From Bacillota bacterium (GTDB lineage Bacteria > Bacillota > Clostridia > Clostridiales > Clostridiaceae): 64,000 nt of DNA. Positions within the stretch are counted from its first letter, which is position 1; every line of letters begins with the position of its first letter. Shown in pieces: positions 27,695 to 37,825 of the stretch. Location: contig JAJXWH010000011.1 in the NCBI GenBank assembly GCA_021781745.1, positions 1-64,000 on the forward strand, given 5' to 3'. Both the position numbers and the translations under genes were made by a program. The notes under the pieces were generated by a model. It saw only the letters and a program-made list of their open reading frames with translations, was not told the origin of the DNA and searched no databases.

Positions 27695-29392
27695 CTAAAT
27701 CAAGTCAGCATTTTCAATTTCATCAAGGAACTCCTTAAATTCTTTTGCTGCTTTTTCAATTTGAAGCCTGTCTTGCTTGTCTAATATGTCTTCAAATTCT
27801 CTAATATATAAGTCTATTTGTCTTCTAATATCCCCAAAGGTTTCTTCGTACAATCTCTCTCCCCTAGATAAAAGCAATTTGTTTTCTTCTCTTTCCCGAG
27901 GAATTATCTTTAATTCCTTAAGTTCCTGTAGTCTTTGTTCAATTTCTTCCTCTGACATATTGCTATCGCTTCTTTGAATTACTATTCTCTTTTTCAACTT
28001 TGTGGATAAAACAGTAACTTCTACTTCTAAAATTGAATTTATATCATAAGTATAGGTCACATCTATTGCTTCCTTTCCAGCCGAATTCCTTGGAACTGGA
28101 ATATTAATTTCTCCAAGATATAAATTGTTTTTAGCAAGCCTGCTTTCTCCCTGTAAAATTTCAACTTGAATTTGGGCTTGATTATCATAAACTGTGTAAA
28201 GTCTTTCAGTTCTGCTTACAGGAATTACTGTGTTCCTTTCAATAATCGGGAAGAAATGACCTGATTCATAAAACTTTCCTTGCTTTTGAACAGATACGTT
28301 AGTACCAAGGGTATATGGACATACATCGGTTAAAACAATTTCCCTGATTGCCTCATTTCTTTCCTTCATGGCTCCTTGAACTGCAGCACCAAGGGCTACA
28401 GTTTCATCTGGATTAATGTGAGTGTTTGGGAGCATTCCAAATAATTTCCCAACAAAGTTACGCACTATAGGTAGCTTTGTCGCACCTCCAACTAAGATAA
28501 TTTCATCAATTTCCTTTACTTTTATTGCTGCATCACTAAGAGCCCTTTCAATAGGTTTTCTTATTTTTGATAACAACAATTGACAAGCTTTTTCATACTC
28601 CTCTAGTGAAATTTCATATTCTATTAGTTCATCATTAATTTTACACTTCATAGTGGAAGTCTTTGAAGCTGAAAAGCCTAGTTTGCAGCTTTCAGCCTGC
28701 TTTTTAATATAAGCTAAAGTCTTTCTGTCTAACGATGCCTCATCTATATTTTTTTCTTTAAGAAACATATTAAATAAAATATCTGTAAAATCTTCTCCTC
28801 CTAAAAAATTATCACCAGCTACAGCTCTAACTTCCATGATATTCTTATAAACTTCTAATACTGAAATATCAAAGGTTCCTCCACCCAAATCAAAAACTAA
28901 AAACTTAGTGCTGGCTTTTTTATTATGCAAGCCATAGGCAATGGCTGCTGCTGTTGGCTCATTTATCATTCTCTCAACCTTTAGCCCTGCTAGTTTTCCC
29001 GCTCTGACTGTAGCCTTACGCTGTGAATCATTAAAATACGCTGGTACACTTATAATAGCTTCTTCTACTGGTTGTCCTAAAAATTCTTCTGCTGCTTCCT
29101 TTAAGGAACGAATGACAAAAGAAGATAATTCCTCAGCTAAAAATTCCTTATTTCCTAATTTATATTTTTTTTGAGTTCCCATGCTTCTCTTAAATACTTC
29201 TGCACTAGAATCTGGATATAATATTTTTCTTTCTTTTGCTATATTTCCAACAAATATTTCATCCTTTTCATCTATGCTCACAATTGAGGGGGTTAAATTT
29301 TCTCCAAATCTATTTGGTATAATAACTGGACCATTTTCCGAAAAATATGAAACCAAACTATTTGTTGTTCCTAAGTCTATTCCTATTATCAT
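27695..29392 (-). CDS. hscC: Hsp70 family chaperone, HscC type
   Basis: 565 aa, clearly shorter than DnaK (about 610-640) and matching HscC. ATPase motifs are IGIDLGTTNSLV (3-14), VFDLGGGTFDISVL and ILVGGATKLPIVR. The substrate-binding domain (about 370-500) is present with YTLGTNVSVQKQGKF and EILQGES, but the lid is short. It lies 18 nt downstream of a large J-domain/TPR protein on the same strand. HscC in other bacteria also works with specialised J-proteins rather than DnaJ/GrpE. Clients are unknown. Confidence 0.85.
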   Translation of the reverse strand: MIIGIDLGTTNSLVSYFSENGPVIIPNRFGENLTPSIVSIDEKDEIFVGNIAKERKILYPDSSAEVFKRSMGTQKKYKLGNKEFLAEELSSFVIRSLKEAAEEFLGQPVEEAIISVPAYFNDSQRKATVRAGKLAGLKVERMINEPTAAAIAYGLHNKKASTKFLVFDLGGGTFDISVLEVYKNIMEVRAVAGDNFLGGEDFTDILFNMFLKEKNIDEASLDRKTLAYIKKQAESCKLGFSASKTSTMKCKINDELIEYEISLEEYEKACQLLLSKIRKPIERALSDAAIKVKEIDEIILVGGATKLPIVRNFVGKLFGMLPNTHINPDETVALGAAVQGAMKERNEAIREIVLTDVCPYTLGTNVSVQKQGKFYESGHFFPIIERNTVIPVSRTERLYTVYDNQAQIQVEILQGESRLAKNNLYLGEINIPVPRNSAGKEAIDVTYTYDINSILEVEVTVLSTKLKKRIVIQRSDSNMSEEEIEQRLQELKELKIIPREREENKLLLSRGERLYEETFGDIRRQIDLYIREFEDILDKQDRLQIEKAAKEFKEFLDEIENADLI

Positions 29393-29410
29393 AACTCTCT
29401 CCTCATGCTT

Positions 29411-32400
29411 TTAATTTAACAATTTTTCAACTCTTTCTATTGCCTCTCTTGTTGATTTACTTTCATAGCCTGCAGCTACAGCCTTTTTATAATACTCTAA
29501 TGCCTTTTCATAAGCTTTTTCTCTTTCATAAACTTCTCCAAGTCCAAAAAAGCCATCAGCACACACTTTATAATTACAATTTTCACAAAGCCTTGAATTG
29601 AGGGCTAAATTTAAATATTCAAAGGCTTTATTAGTATCTTCTAAACCATTGTAGCAGTTTCCAATTATGCTGTATTCATAAGGTGTTTTATTTTCAACTT
29701 TAAGAAACTTTTGGAGTGCAAGCTTATAATATTTTCTAGCTCTTAACTTTTTCCCTTGTTCTTTATAGGCTCCAGCAATTAATAAATAATTTACTCCTTT
29801 TTCACTATTAACGCTAATCTGCTGTTTATAATACTTTATAGCGGTATCATAATCTTTAAGATCATCATAAATTCTACCCATGTTTTCAAAGCCATATTTT
29901 GTCTTCGGATTTATTTCTAATACCATTTCCGCCCACTTAATGGCATTATCATAGTCTTCCATTGATTTGTAAGAACTACTGATCTCATCATAAAAATCTT
30001 CCAAAATACTTACACTAGTTTCTTTTTGGGCTTTATGAATCTCTATTCCTTTTAAATAAGTTTCAATTGCATCCTTATATAACTTCATATTTTTTAGCAA
30101 TTTAGCTTTTTTATAATATAGCTCGTCTTCATCTCTAAAATCTTCTATTGCCTTATTGTAATATTCAATGGCTAATTCATTTTCACCTATTTTTTTGTAA
30201 CAAGCAGTTATATTTTTATAAAATCTCATATCATCTTTAGCATTATCTACTTCTATAGCCTTTTTATAATAAGGTATAGCTTTTTCATGTTCATTTTTTC
30301 GTTCATAAAGATATGCCAAATTATTATATGGATAAGGATTTTCAGGTTCTAACTCAATAGCACATCGATAGTCTTTTTCCGCTTCCTCAAACTTTTCATT
30401 TCTTGCATAAAAAAGACCTCTATTTAAATAATAATAAGCGCTTTTTTCAATTTCAAGCTGTTTAGTAAAATGCTCTAATGCCTTATCATAATCATTAAGA
30501 GTTTCGTATATTTCTCCCATGGCATTATTAACAGTCGGGTTTTCTGGATCTAATCTTAAAACCTCCTCATAATAGTGCAGGGCTTCTGTGTAATTTTTAA
30601 TTTCTCCGTAAATTTGACCTAATTTTAAAAATGGAAAGTAGCTTGGGTTATATTTTTTATTATTTATAATGGTCTCGTAGTCTTTTATTGCTAAATCATA
30701 AGACCTTAAATACCTATAAGTCGCTGCTCTAAAATATAAATATTCTTCTTCATATTCTGAATTTTTTATTGCTTTATTTACATATACTAAGGCCTTATCA
30801 TATAAATTGCTGTTATATTTCATAATTGCAAGTTCAAATTGAATAGCTGCTATATTTTTTGTCTTTTTCTCTTTCAGTAGGTTTATAGCTAAATTTTCAG
30901 CTTCTTCAATTTTATTAGTATTACTTAAGGCTCTAAGCTTATAAATATCAGTTTCCTCATCAGTTATGTCCCTTTCCTCTAATTCTTTAGCAATTGCAAG
31001 AACTTCCTCATATTCTTCATAAATATAATATATTTTCATCTTAATTAAATAGGGCTTAGTATAGTAAGGATAAATGCTTATTGCTATATCCCCTTCTTCC
31101 ATTGCTTCTTTATAATACCTTAGATTAAATAATGTCTCACATTTATTCATATGTAAAAATACATCATCATTATTTAGCTCTAATCCTTTATTTAAAATTT
31201 CCAAACTTTCTTCATATCTATTTAAGTTATTTAAAACAAACCCAATATTGTTTAAAGTAAATATTTTATCTTCTTTTAACTCTAATGCCTTTTTATAAAA
31301 TTCCAAAGCACTTTCATAAGCTTCTTGATTTGAAAAGGTTCTTCCCTTTTGATAATAAACCATTTCCAGCTCTTCTTGCCTATATTCATTCTCTATTGTC
31401 TCATCCTCTAAATTAGCCTGCCACTTATCAAGATATTTTAAAACTTCTTCGTAATTATTTTTACTAAAATATGCTCTGCTAATTAAATCATAATATTGAT
31501 TTACATCTTCTTTGTCTGGTGTAAAGCTATGACATAGTTTTATAAGCTCATCATTTTTACCATTGTTAAAATAGTACCAGCCAAGCTTAAATTTAAGCTT
31601 CTTATCGTCTTTTTCCTCTTCACATTTCTTTTCAAGCTCTGCTATACGTTTATCACCTATGACAAATAACCTTTCTCTAACATAGTCATCGTAACGATTA
31701 ATTTCACCTGCTTTTTCAAAAAGCTTTTCAGCTTCATCAAGGTTGTCAGTTTCAAAATAGCAATCAGCAAGTCCAACTTTTGAATTATAATCCTCGGGAT
31801 TAATTTCAAGACACTTCTTATAATATTCCGCTGCTTCCTCATAATTTTTACATAACCACTCAACTTCAGCTATTCCATATAAAGCAAAAATTTCATTTGG
31901 ACATTTCTTTACTAAGGCTTCACCAAGCTGCCTTGCATTTTCCAACTCTTTAGTTATTAAATAATACCTTAAATGCCAATAATCAAGAGAAGGATGATTT
32001 ATATTATATTCATATATTTGTTCAAGATCACGTTTAGCTTCCTCAAGATTATTACTTTTTATTTCCCTTTGAATTTTAAAGAATAAAGATATCCATTCAT
32101 CATAAGGCTTCTTATCATCTATTGGATCAAAGGAATAATAATCTAAATTATCACTATAATCTGGGTTTATTCTTCCACTAACATAATTAATAAAATTCTC
32201 AGGATAATATTTATATAATTCCTCTATTTTTTCACTCCAAGAAAAATATTCATCAAATAAAAGCCATACCTTTTTAGGTAAACTGAAATAATTGATTAAA
32301 AATTCCAACAATTTATTGCTTGCTTCTTCTCTAGAATCTATACCAAAGCAAACCTCATCCTCTAATAATTCTCTCCAGGCATCTTCATCAATTCTTAAAG

Positions 32401-32635
32401 AAAATTTATTATAAGTTATCTTAACTCTTTTCATCCAAGTTCCAATTGGGGTATTATCCTCTGCTTCAGAAATATCCTCAGTATCGGCAAATTTCAAAGC
32501 TTCTTCATAAGCGGCTCTAAGCCTTTTAAAACCTTCTGCATCGTCCTCAGGATTAATTACTTGAAGCTTTGTCATATATGCTTCCTTTATCTCATTCTTA
32601 TCCTTAGTTTCATTAATTCCCAATATAGTCCACAA
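29411..32635 (-). CDS. Giant J-domain-like/TPR protein, partner of HscC
   Basis: 1074 aa. Residues 1-47 resemble the J-domain of DjlB/DjlC-type proteins (MWTILGINETKDKNEIKEAY, then GFKRLRAAYEEAL). The essential HPD loop reads N-P-E (VINPEDD). From about residue 190 to the end there are some twenty TPR repeats with the A-x2-Y-Y-x-K-A-(L/I)-E/x pattern (for example AAEYYKKCLEINPEDYNSKV). It is therefore a large client- or adaptor-binding scaffold joined to a degenerate J-domain. It is cotranscribed with the Hsp70 gene. Whether it can stimulate ATP hydrolysis without HPD is open. Confidence 0.8.
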   Translation of the reverse strand: MWTILGINETKDKNEIKEAYMTKLQVINPEDDAEGFKRLRAAYEEALKFADTEDISEAEDNTPIGTWMKRVKITYNKFSLRIDEDAWRELLEDEVCFGIDSREEASNKLLEFLINYFSLPKKVWLLFDEYFSWSEKIEELYKYYPENFINYVSGRINPDYSDNLDYYSFDPIDDKKPYDEWISLFFKIQREIKSNNLEEAKRDLEQIYEYNINHPSLDYWHLRYYLITKELENARQLGEALVKKCPNEIFALYGIAEVEWLCKNYEEAAEYYKKCLEINPEDYNSKVGLADCYFETDNLDEAEKLFEKAGEINRYDDYVRERLFVIGDKRIAELEKKCEEEKDDKKLKFKLGWYYFNNGKNDELIKLCHSFTPDKEDVNQYYDLISRAYFSKNNYEEVLKYLDKWQANLEDETIENEYRQEELEMVYYQKGRTFSNQEAYESALEFYKKALELKEDKIFTLNNIGFVLNNLNRYEESLEILNKGLELNNDDVFLHMNKCETLFNLRYYKEAMEEGDIAISIYPYYTKPYLIKMKIYYIYEEYEEVLAIAKELEERDITDEETDIYKLRALSNTNKIEEAENLAINLLKEKKTKNIAAIQFELAIMKYNSNLYDKALVYVNKAIKNSEYEEEYLYFRAATYRYLRSYDLAIKDYETIINNKKYNPSYFPFLKLGQIYGEIKNYTEALHYYEEVLRLDPENPTVNNAMGEIYETLNDYDKALEHFTKQLEIEKSAYYYLNRGLFYARNEKFEEAEKDYRCAIELEPENPYPYNNLAYLYERKNEHEKAIPYYKKAIEVDNAKDDMRFYKNITACYKKIGENELAIEYYNKAIEDFRDEDELYYKKAKLLKNMKLYKDAIETYLKGIEIHKAQKETSVSILEDFYDEISSSYKSMEDYDNAIKWAEMVLEINPKTKYGFENMGRIYDDLKDYDTAIKYYKQQISVNSEKGVNYLLIAGAYKEQGKKLRARKYYKLALQKFLKVENKTPYEYSIIGNCYNGLEDTNKAFEYLNLALNSRLCENCNYKVCADGFFGLGEVYEREKAYEKALEYYKKAVAAGYESKSTREAIERVEKLLN

Positions 32636-32714
32636 ATTAATTTTTCCTCCTATTATACAATTTATTCCCTATGAAAATTATAGCATATAGATAAATAACA
32701 TATAACTAAAATTA

Positions 32715-32756
32715 TGTGGTAGCTTACCGAAATCATAAATATTTTTGCTCCAAAGA
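32715..32756 (+). repeat. MITE-like element, truncated left end (copy M1)
   Basis: TGTGGTAGCTTACCGAAATC and the following ATAAATATTTTTGCTCCA match the left ends of the elements at 41586 and 45070 (TGGTAACTAACCGAAACC..TTTTGATTCCA). No right arm remains. It lies upstream of the J-domain/TPR gene. Confidence 0.55.
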
Positions 32757-32789
32757 GTTATAAAAAATATTGCCTAATAAATTAATTTT

Positions 32790-32836
32790 AAAATAAGCTG
32801 GGACTTTCTAAATATAAGAAAATCCCAGCTTATTTT
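32790..32836. terminator. Terminator hairpin, repeat-family copy 2
   Basis: AAAATAAGCTGGGA pairs with TCCCAGCTTATTTT. The inner CTTTCTAAATATAAGAAAA is nearly identical to that of the other copies, while the stem carries compensating changes (GGGA/TCCC instead of GAGA/TCTC). It ends the RND adaptor gene on the minus strand. Confidence 0.85.
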
Positions 32837-32850
32837 GAAATTATTAACTA

Positions 32851-34104
32851 TTATACTAAGTTTACTTTTTCTCCATCACTTAATAAATTTTGACCTTCAG
32901 TAATGACATCCAAGCCTTCTTGCACCTTACCTGTTACTTCTGTAAATTTTTCATTTGAAATTCCAGTTTCAACCGATATCTTTTTAACCTCGCCATTGTC
33001 AACTGTATAGAGATAATTTACACCGTTCTCCATTTTAATTGTTTCATTCGGAACCATTAAGATGTTGTCTTTCTTTTCAGCTGGTAAAGATATTTTAGCA
33101 AACATACCTGCTTTTATGTCACCATTAGAATTATCAATTTTAACCTTCACAACATAGAAATTGTTTTTAGAACTTGTATTTGGGCTGATATTATCTATTA
33201 CTCCAACTATTTTTGCATCTGCTAATGCATTTATAGTAACTGGTACAGATAGTCCTACTTTAATTTTCTCAAGCATTTTATCAGGAATATTTATTTCTGC
33301 TTCTAAACTACTAGAATCTATAATTGTAACAGAACCTGATTGCCCACTTGCAAGCTCACCTACTTCTACAGCTTTTTCTGACACAACTCCAGCTATCGGT
33401 GCAGTAATGGTAGCATTATTTATCTGAATTTGCACCGCACTCACTCCTGCCTGTGCTTGTTCAAGCGCTGCTTCAGCAGCCTGTGTAGCTTGTGGTCCTG
33501 ACTTATTCTTTAATAATTCTAAGCTATCCTGCGCATTTTTTAAGTCTATAGTTATAGCATCATATTGAGCCTTTGCGTCATCTAAATCCTTTTTAGATAC
33601 TGCTTCTGCCGAATATAAAGTTTGTGTTCTATCATAACTGTCTTTTGCAGTATTATATTGAATTTGTAACTTTCCTACTAGCTGTTCCGCTTGCAATAAT
33701 TGCTGTATAAACCCCGAGTCGCTGGTTCTTTCCAAGTTAGCACTAGCTGCACTCACTCCCGCCTCTGCCTGCTGTAGTTGTGCTGAATAATCTGTTGTAT
33801 CCAATGTAAATAATGTTTGACCTACACTAACCTTATCTCCAACATTTACGTCTACAGTCGCAACTCTTCCTCCTGTTTTTGGCAGAACCTGTACCTCTTT
33901 TGCAGGTTTCAGGTTACTTGCATATTCTACCTCTGTAGAAATTGTTCCAGTTGTTATTTTTTCTGTTTTTACATTTTTAACCTCTTGTGTTACTTCTACA
34001 GGTTTCTTTTTAGCAAATGCAGAAATAATTATGACCACAACAACAGCTAAAACTATCCCTCCTATTAAAAGTTTTTTCTTTTTCTTTAAACCATTAAACT
34101 TCAT
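32851..34104 (-). CDS. RND efflux adaptor (membrane fusion protein)
   Basis: 417 aa with an N-terminal membrane anchor (LLIGGIVLAVVVVIIISAFA) and no lipobox. The barrel-sandwich hybrid is split by a coiled-coil hairpin (about 105-210, QAEAGVSAASANLERT, then VSKKDLDDAKAQYD). A beta-barrel with ATITAPIAGVVSEKAV-type strands and a C-terminal membrane-proximal domain follow. It forms the extracellular adaptor of the pump encoded just upstream. The ATG overlaps the permease stop by 11 nt. No outer-membrane factor is expected or seen in a monoderm. Confidence 0.88.
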   Translation of the reverse strand: MKFNGLKKKKKLLIGGIVLAVVVVIIISAFAKKKPVEVTQEVKNVKTEKITTGTISTEVEYASNLKPAKEVQVLPKTGGRVATVDVNVGDKVSVGQTLFTLDTTDYSAQLQQAEAGVSAASANLERTSDSGFIQQLLQAEQLVGKLQIQYNTAKDSYDRTQTLYSAEAVSKKDLDDAKAQYDAITIDLKNAQDSLELLKNKSGPQATQAAEAALEQAQAGVSAVQIQINNATITAPIAGVVSEKAVEVGELASGQSGSVTIIDSSSLEAEINIPDKMLEKIKVGLSVPVTINALADAKIVGVIDNISPNTSSKNNFYVVKVKIDNSNGDIKAGMFAKISLPAEKKDNILMVPNETIKMENGVNYLYTVDNGEVKKISVETGISNEKFTEVTGKVQEGLDVITEGQNLLSDGEKVNLV

Positions 34105-37100
34105 AGGTGCTACCCCCTTCTATCTTCTGACTTTTCTTCTTTTTAAAAGATACTACTCCCTTTAAATCAGCCATTAATGTATAAATAACTGGTAATACAA
34201 TTGGCGAAAGGATTGTTGATGCAACCATCCCCCCAATTATTACTATAGCCATACCCTTTTTCATTTCGGTTCCTTCGCCCATGGATAAGGCAACTGGTAA
34301 CATGGAAACAATCATTGTTGCACTTGTCATGATTATTGGCCTTAATCTGGTAGCACCAGATTCTATAAGAGCATCTCTTAGATTCATTCCTCTCTTCATG
34401 AGGGTATTGGTATAATCTATAAGTAATGTACCATTTTTAGATGCTAATCCTTCTAACATAATTAATCCTATCATAGACATTAAGTTTAAAGTCTGTCCAG
34501 TTAAAGCTAGTAAGACAAAGGAGCCTATAATAGCACAAGGCAATGCCATCATTCTTATAAATGGAGTTAAGAAGGATTCATAAAGCACTACTAAAATCAT
34601 ATAAACAAGAGCTAAAGATGCACATAAAGCAAGTCCTAGAGAAGAAAAACTCTCTGCCATTTGTTTTTGATTCCCACCAAATTCTATGCTATATCCACTC
34701 GGAACCGAAAGAGCTTTTAGTTTAGCATTAATATCATCCGTAACTTCTCCAAGAACTCTTCCTTGAAGATTGGCTTCAACAGTGACCATATCCTGCTTAT
34801 CTTCTCTAGATATAGAAGGGGCACTATCTATTTTTTGAATGGAAGCAACTTGAGCCAGTGGAATTTGTTGTCCAGATGAATTCGTAATTTTCAAGGACTT
34901 GAGATCTTCGGCGCTCTTTATTTGCCCATTTTCAAATTTAAGGGTTATATCATTTTCCTCATTGTTTGATCTGTACACTCCCACATTGGTTCCTGCAAGC
35001 GCCATTCTAACAACACTTCCTACATTTGAAGTAGAAATATTGTACTGAGTAGCTGCAAGGCTGTCAATATTCACCCTAAGTTCGCTGCTTCTCGAACTTG
35101 TAGAGTTACTTATATCAGTGATTCCAGGAACCGTACTTAGTAATTTTTCAACTTCATTTGATAAATCTCTTATAGTATCTGAATCATTACCTTTTATCTT
35201 AATTGATACAGGCTTACTACTTCCGCCAGATGAAGATGATTCAGATACATTTAAATCTACTCCAGACATGTTTTTACCAAAAGTACGGACTTCGCTTGCA
35301 AGTTCACTTTGGCTTTTTTTACGCTCACCCTTAGGAACTAAGTTAACGTAAATTTGAGCAATAGATTTATCTGCGGTTGCTTCTCCGTCATGTCCAATCA
35401 ATGAAAAATAATTTTTTACTTCTTTTGCTCCCTGTAAATATTTTTCTACCTCGGTAACTTTCTCATCGGTTTGCTTTAAGGTAGATCCTGGGGCAAGCTT
35501 CAAATTAATTGTAAAGGAACTCTGATCCGCCATAGGTATAAACTCTGACTTTATCATTCCCATTGGAATAAGCGCCACACTAAACACAATTCCTGCAACA
35601 ACTATTGCTAAAACCTTTTTCCTGTTATCTAAAGACCATATTAGGGCTTTTCTATAGGTTTCTACAAGCTTATCAAAAGTCCATTCCTTTTTAGAACTTA
35701 TTCTACTAATAAATTTAGGATTTATTTTGCTTAAAAAATTAGATTTTTCTTTTTTTGCTATCTTTTCTTTATCATTTCTATTTGTTAATAACCTTGAAGA
35801 AAGCATTGGCGTAATTGTAAAAGATACAATTAGAGAAAACATAGTAGCTGCAACGATTGTAAGTCCAAATTCTCTAAACATCTGCCCAACTAAACCTGAT
35901 ACAAATGAAACAGGAGCAAATACAACAACATCACATAAAGTTATAGCTATTGCTGCCATTCCTACTTCCCTTCGGCCTTCAATAGCTGCAGCTATAGGAT
36001 TTTTTCCCATATCCATATGCCGCTGTATATTTTCTATAACAACTATAGAATCATCCACCAGAGTACCTACTACAAGAGATAAGCCCATTAAAGATAGCAT
36101 GTTCAAGGTAAAATGCAATTGATACATCATAAAAAATGTAGCGACCAGTGATGTTGGAATTGCAATTAAAACCACGAGTGAAGAACGGAAACTACGGAAG
36201 AATAAATAAAGTACAATTGCAGTAGTTATAATTCCTTCTATAAGATTATGTTTTATTTGAGTAAGTGAAGAGTTAATAAAAGTAGTAGTATCCATTAGAA
36301 TATTTACTTCCGTTCCCTTTGGAAGTGTCTTTTTTATATCTTCTAATTCCTTTTTAACAGAATCAGCCACTTCTACTACGTTTGAATCACTTTGCTTTCC
36401 AAGCATCATTGCTATGGTCTTGTTACCGCCAAACCTTGTTAATACGGTAGCATCTGGAACTTCTAAATCAATTTTTGCAATATCACCAAGACGAATATTT
36501 ACTCCATTACCAGCGGGTATTAACAGATTTTTTACAGCATCAATATTATTGAACTGACCAATAATTCTAACTGATTGATCTAAGTTGTCTTGTTTAATCT
36601 CTCCAGCTGGTATATTAACGTTTGAAGCTTGTAAGGTTCCCATTAAAGTATCAATATTAACTCCGTAATACTCCATAGTCGCTTTATCAATTTTAATCAT
36701 CAATTGCTTCTTATCTGCACCCAGCAGTGAAATGTTCCCTACTCCAGGTATTTTTTCTAATCTTTGTTTTAAGATATCAGATTGATTATAAAGTTCCTCA
36801 TAACTGGCATCCCCATTTATTGAAACTATCATCATTGGTATAGAACTCATGTCCATTTTATATAAAATGGGCTTGTCTGCAGCTTTGGGAAGTTTTGCTG
36901 ATGCAAGCTCAACTGCCTTTTGTACATCTAAATAAGCGGTATTTATATTTGCACTCATTTTAAAGGTTATTGTAACGGTACCATAGCCTTCTCCACAAGT
37001 TGAATTTAGAACATCAACACCGCTTATTCCTGAAACTGCATCTTCAATTGGTTTTACAATATCTTTTTTAGTATCTTCTGCACTGGCACCGTTATAAGTT

Positions 37101-37246
37101 GTCATTATTGATATAACAGGAATGTTCATAGATGGCATTAAATCTGCCCCCATGCTTTTATACCCCATAATTCCAAGTCCAATGAATAAGATCACCGCCA
37201 TCCACATGGCTGCTGGCCTTTTTACTGATATTTCAGTTATACTCAT
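34094..37246 (-). CDS. RND multidrug efflux permease (HAE-1/AcrB family)
   Basis: 1050 aa, full length. Twelve membrane helices in the usual 1+5+1+5 pattern, with two large extracellular porter/docking loops. The proton-relay aspartates are in LVVGTLVDDSIVVIENI (TM4). It begins MSITEISVKRPAAMWMAVIL, typical of the family. It would export lipophilic drugs or cell-envelope molecules with proton motive force. AGGGGGA precedes the ATG, and structured element B (37265-37485) fills the leader and may regulate expression. Overlaps the adaptor gene. Confidence 0.92.
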   Translation of the reverse strand: MSITEISVKRPAAMWMAVILFIGLGIMGYKSMGADLMPSMNIPVISIMTTYNGASAEDTKKDIVKPIEDAVSGISGVDVLNSTCGEGYGTVTITFKMSANINTAYLDVQKAVELASAKLPKAADKPILYKMDMSSIPMMIVSINGDASYEELYNQSDILKQRLEKIPGVGNISLLGADKKQLMIKIDKATMEYYGVNIDTLMGTLQASNVNIPAGEIKQDNLDQSVRIIGQFNNIDAVKNLLIPAGNGVNIRLGDIAKIDLEVPDATVLTRFGGNKTIAMMLGKQSDSNVVEVADSVKKELEDIKKTLPKGTEVNILMDTTTFINSSLTQIKHNLIEGIITTAIVLYLFFRSFRSSLVVLIAIPTSLVATFFMMYQLHFTLNMLSLMGLSLVVGTLVDDSIVVIENIQRHMDMGKNPIAAAIEGRREVGMAAIAITLCDVVVFAPVSFVSGLVGQMFREFGLTIVAATMFSLIVSFTITPMLSSRLLTNRNDKEKIAKKEKSNFLSKINPKFISRISSKKEWTFDKLVETYRKALIWSLDNRKKVLAIVVAGIVFSVALIPMGMIKSEFIPMADQSSFTINLKLAPGSTLKQTDEKVTEVEKYLQGAKEVKNYFSLIGHDGEATADKSIAQIYVNLVPKGERKKSQSELASEVRTFGKNMSGVDLNVSESSSSGGSSKPVSIKIKGNDSDTIRDLSNEVEKLLSTVPGITDISNSTSSRSSELRVNIDSLAATQYNISTSNVGSVVRMALAGTNVGVYRSNNEENDITLKFENGQIKSAEDLKSLKITNSSGQQIPLAQVASIQKIDSAPSISREDKQDMVTVEANLQGRVLGEVTDDINAKLKALSVPSGYSIEFGGNQKQMAESFSSLGLALCASLALVYMILVVLYESFLTPFIRMMALPCAIIGSFVLLALTGQTLNLMSMIGLIMLEGLASKNGTLLIDYTNTLMKRGMNLRDALIESGATRLRPIIMTSATMIVSMLPVALSMGEGTEMKKGMAIVIIGGMVASTILSPIVLPVIYTLMADLKGVVSFKKKKSQKIEGGSTYEV

Positions 37247-37264
37247 TTCTTTCCCCCTAACTCT

Positions 37265-37485
37265 ATGTTCATAAAGTGAAACTTTTCAGGTGGAGTTTCC
37301 TTAGTGCCCCTTGAGGGTAAACTCCAGCTGAATTTAGTTGAACTTATACCCTCAAGGGGCACCTCGTCCAGGAGCGTGCAGCCGTTATCTCCCACTTGAA
37401 GAAAAGCAGATATTCCAAATTTCAATTTGGCTTAGTCGCTTTCACAGAGTAAGGGGGAGTGTTACGGATGCTAGCTATCGGACAT
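37265..37485 (-). ncRNA. Structured leader element, copy B (with extra pseudoknot arms)
   Basis: Read on the minus strand, upstream of the RND permease. Helices: CTCCC/GGGAG (37389-37393 with 37455-37459) and CCG/CGG around an insert with its own hairpin (37415-37430); the strand GTGCCCCTTGAGGGTA (37347-37362 on the minus strand) pairing over 16 bp with 37304-37319; TTCAGcTGGAGTTT/AAACTCCAcCTGAA (37285-37298 with 37319-37332); and AAAGT-GAA-ACTTT (37273-37285). The last stem ends 27 nt before the ATG. Stretches GACGAGGT and TATAAGTTCAACTAA are shared almost exactly with copy A. Possible leader RNA or IS605/TnpB omega-RNA relic. Confidence 0.6.
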
Positions 37486-37703
37486 TGTGCCCTTTAAGGG
37501 CATAAATTTTTACTCATTATCCTACTCATTCTTAGTATATCATTATATAGCAATCTAGAAAATATTTTCCATAGCTTTAATACAAAAACAGTTATGTTCT
37601 AAATAACACTGATTCTTACATATATTCTATTTGTAACAAAATTAGAATAGTCTTCTTTTTTCCATTTTTATGCTCATAGCATAAACTTACATAAAATAAT
37701 TAA
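37486..37703. other. Intergenic region upstream of element B
   Basis: AT-rich, no ORF. GTGCCCTTTAAGGGCAT (37488-37504) forms a short hairpin. It probably contains the promoter of the RND operon, but no consensus is clear. Confidence 0.4.
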
Positions 37704-37737
37704 AGCTGAGAGATTCTAAATTTAGAAAATCTCAGCT
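37704..37737. terminator. Terminator hairpin, repeat-family copy 3
   Basis: AGCTGAGA...TCTCAGCT with the loop region GATTCTAAATTTAGAAAA. It ends the pirin gene (minus strand). Confidence 0.8.
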
Positions 37738-37825
37738 CATTATTACATCTTTTATTTTTTATTTTAATTTTTAATAAAATTACCTATAGAAATAAAATTG
37801 AAAATACTTCTGTTTATCTATAATA

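Noticed and set aside
35727-36122. 131-codon plus-strand ORF inside the RND permease
   Set aside because: Antisense shadow of a conserved gene; no RBS.
32851-37246. Complete tripartite efflux pump
   Set aside because: No outer-membrane factor gene is present; in a monoderm the adaptor and permease work without one.
37243-37425. 60-codon ORF on the minus strand upstream of the RND permease
   Set aside because: It lies almost wholly inside structured element B, has no RBS, and its frame follows the inverted repeats.
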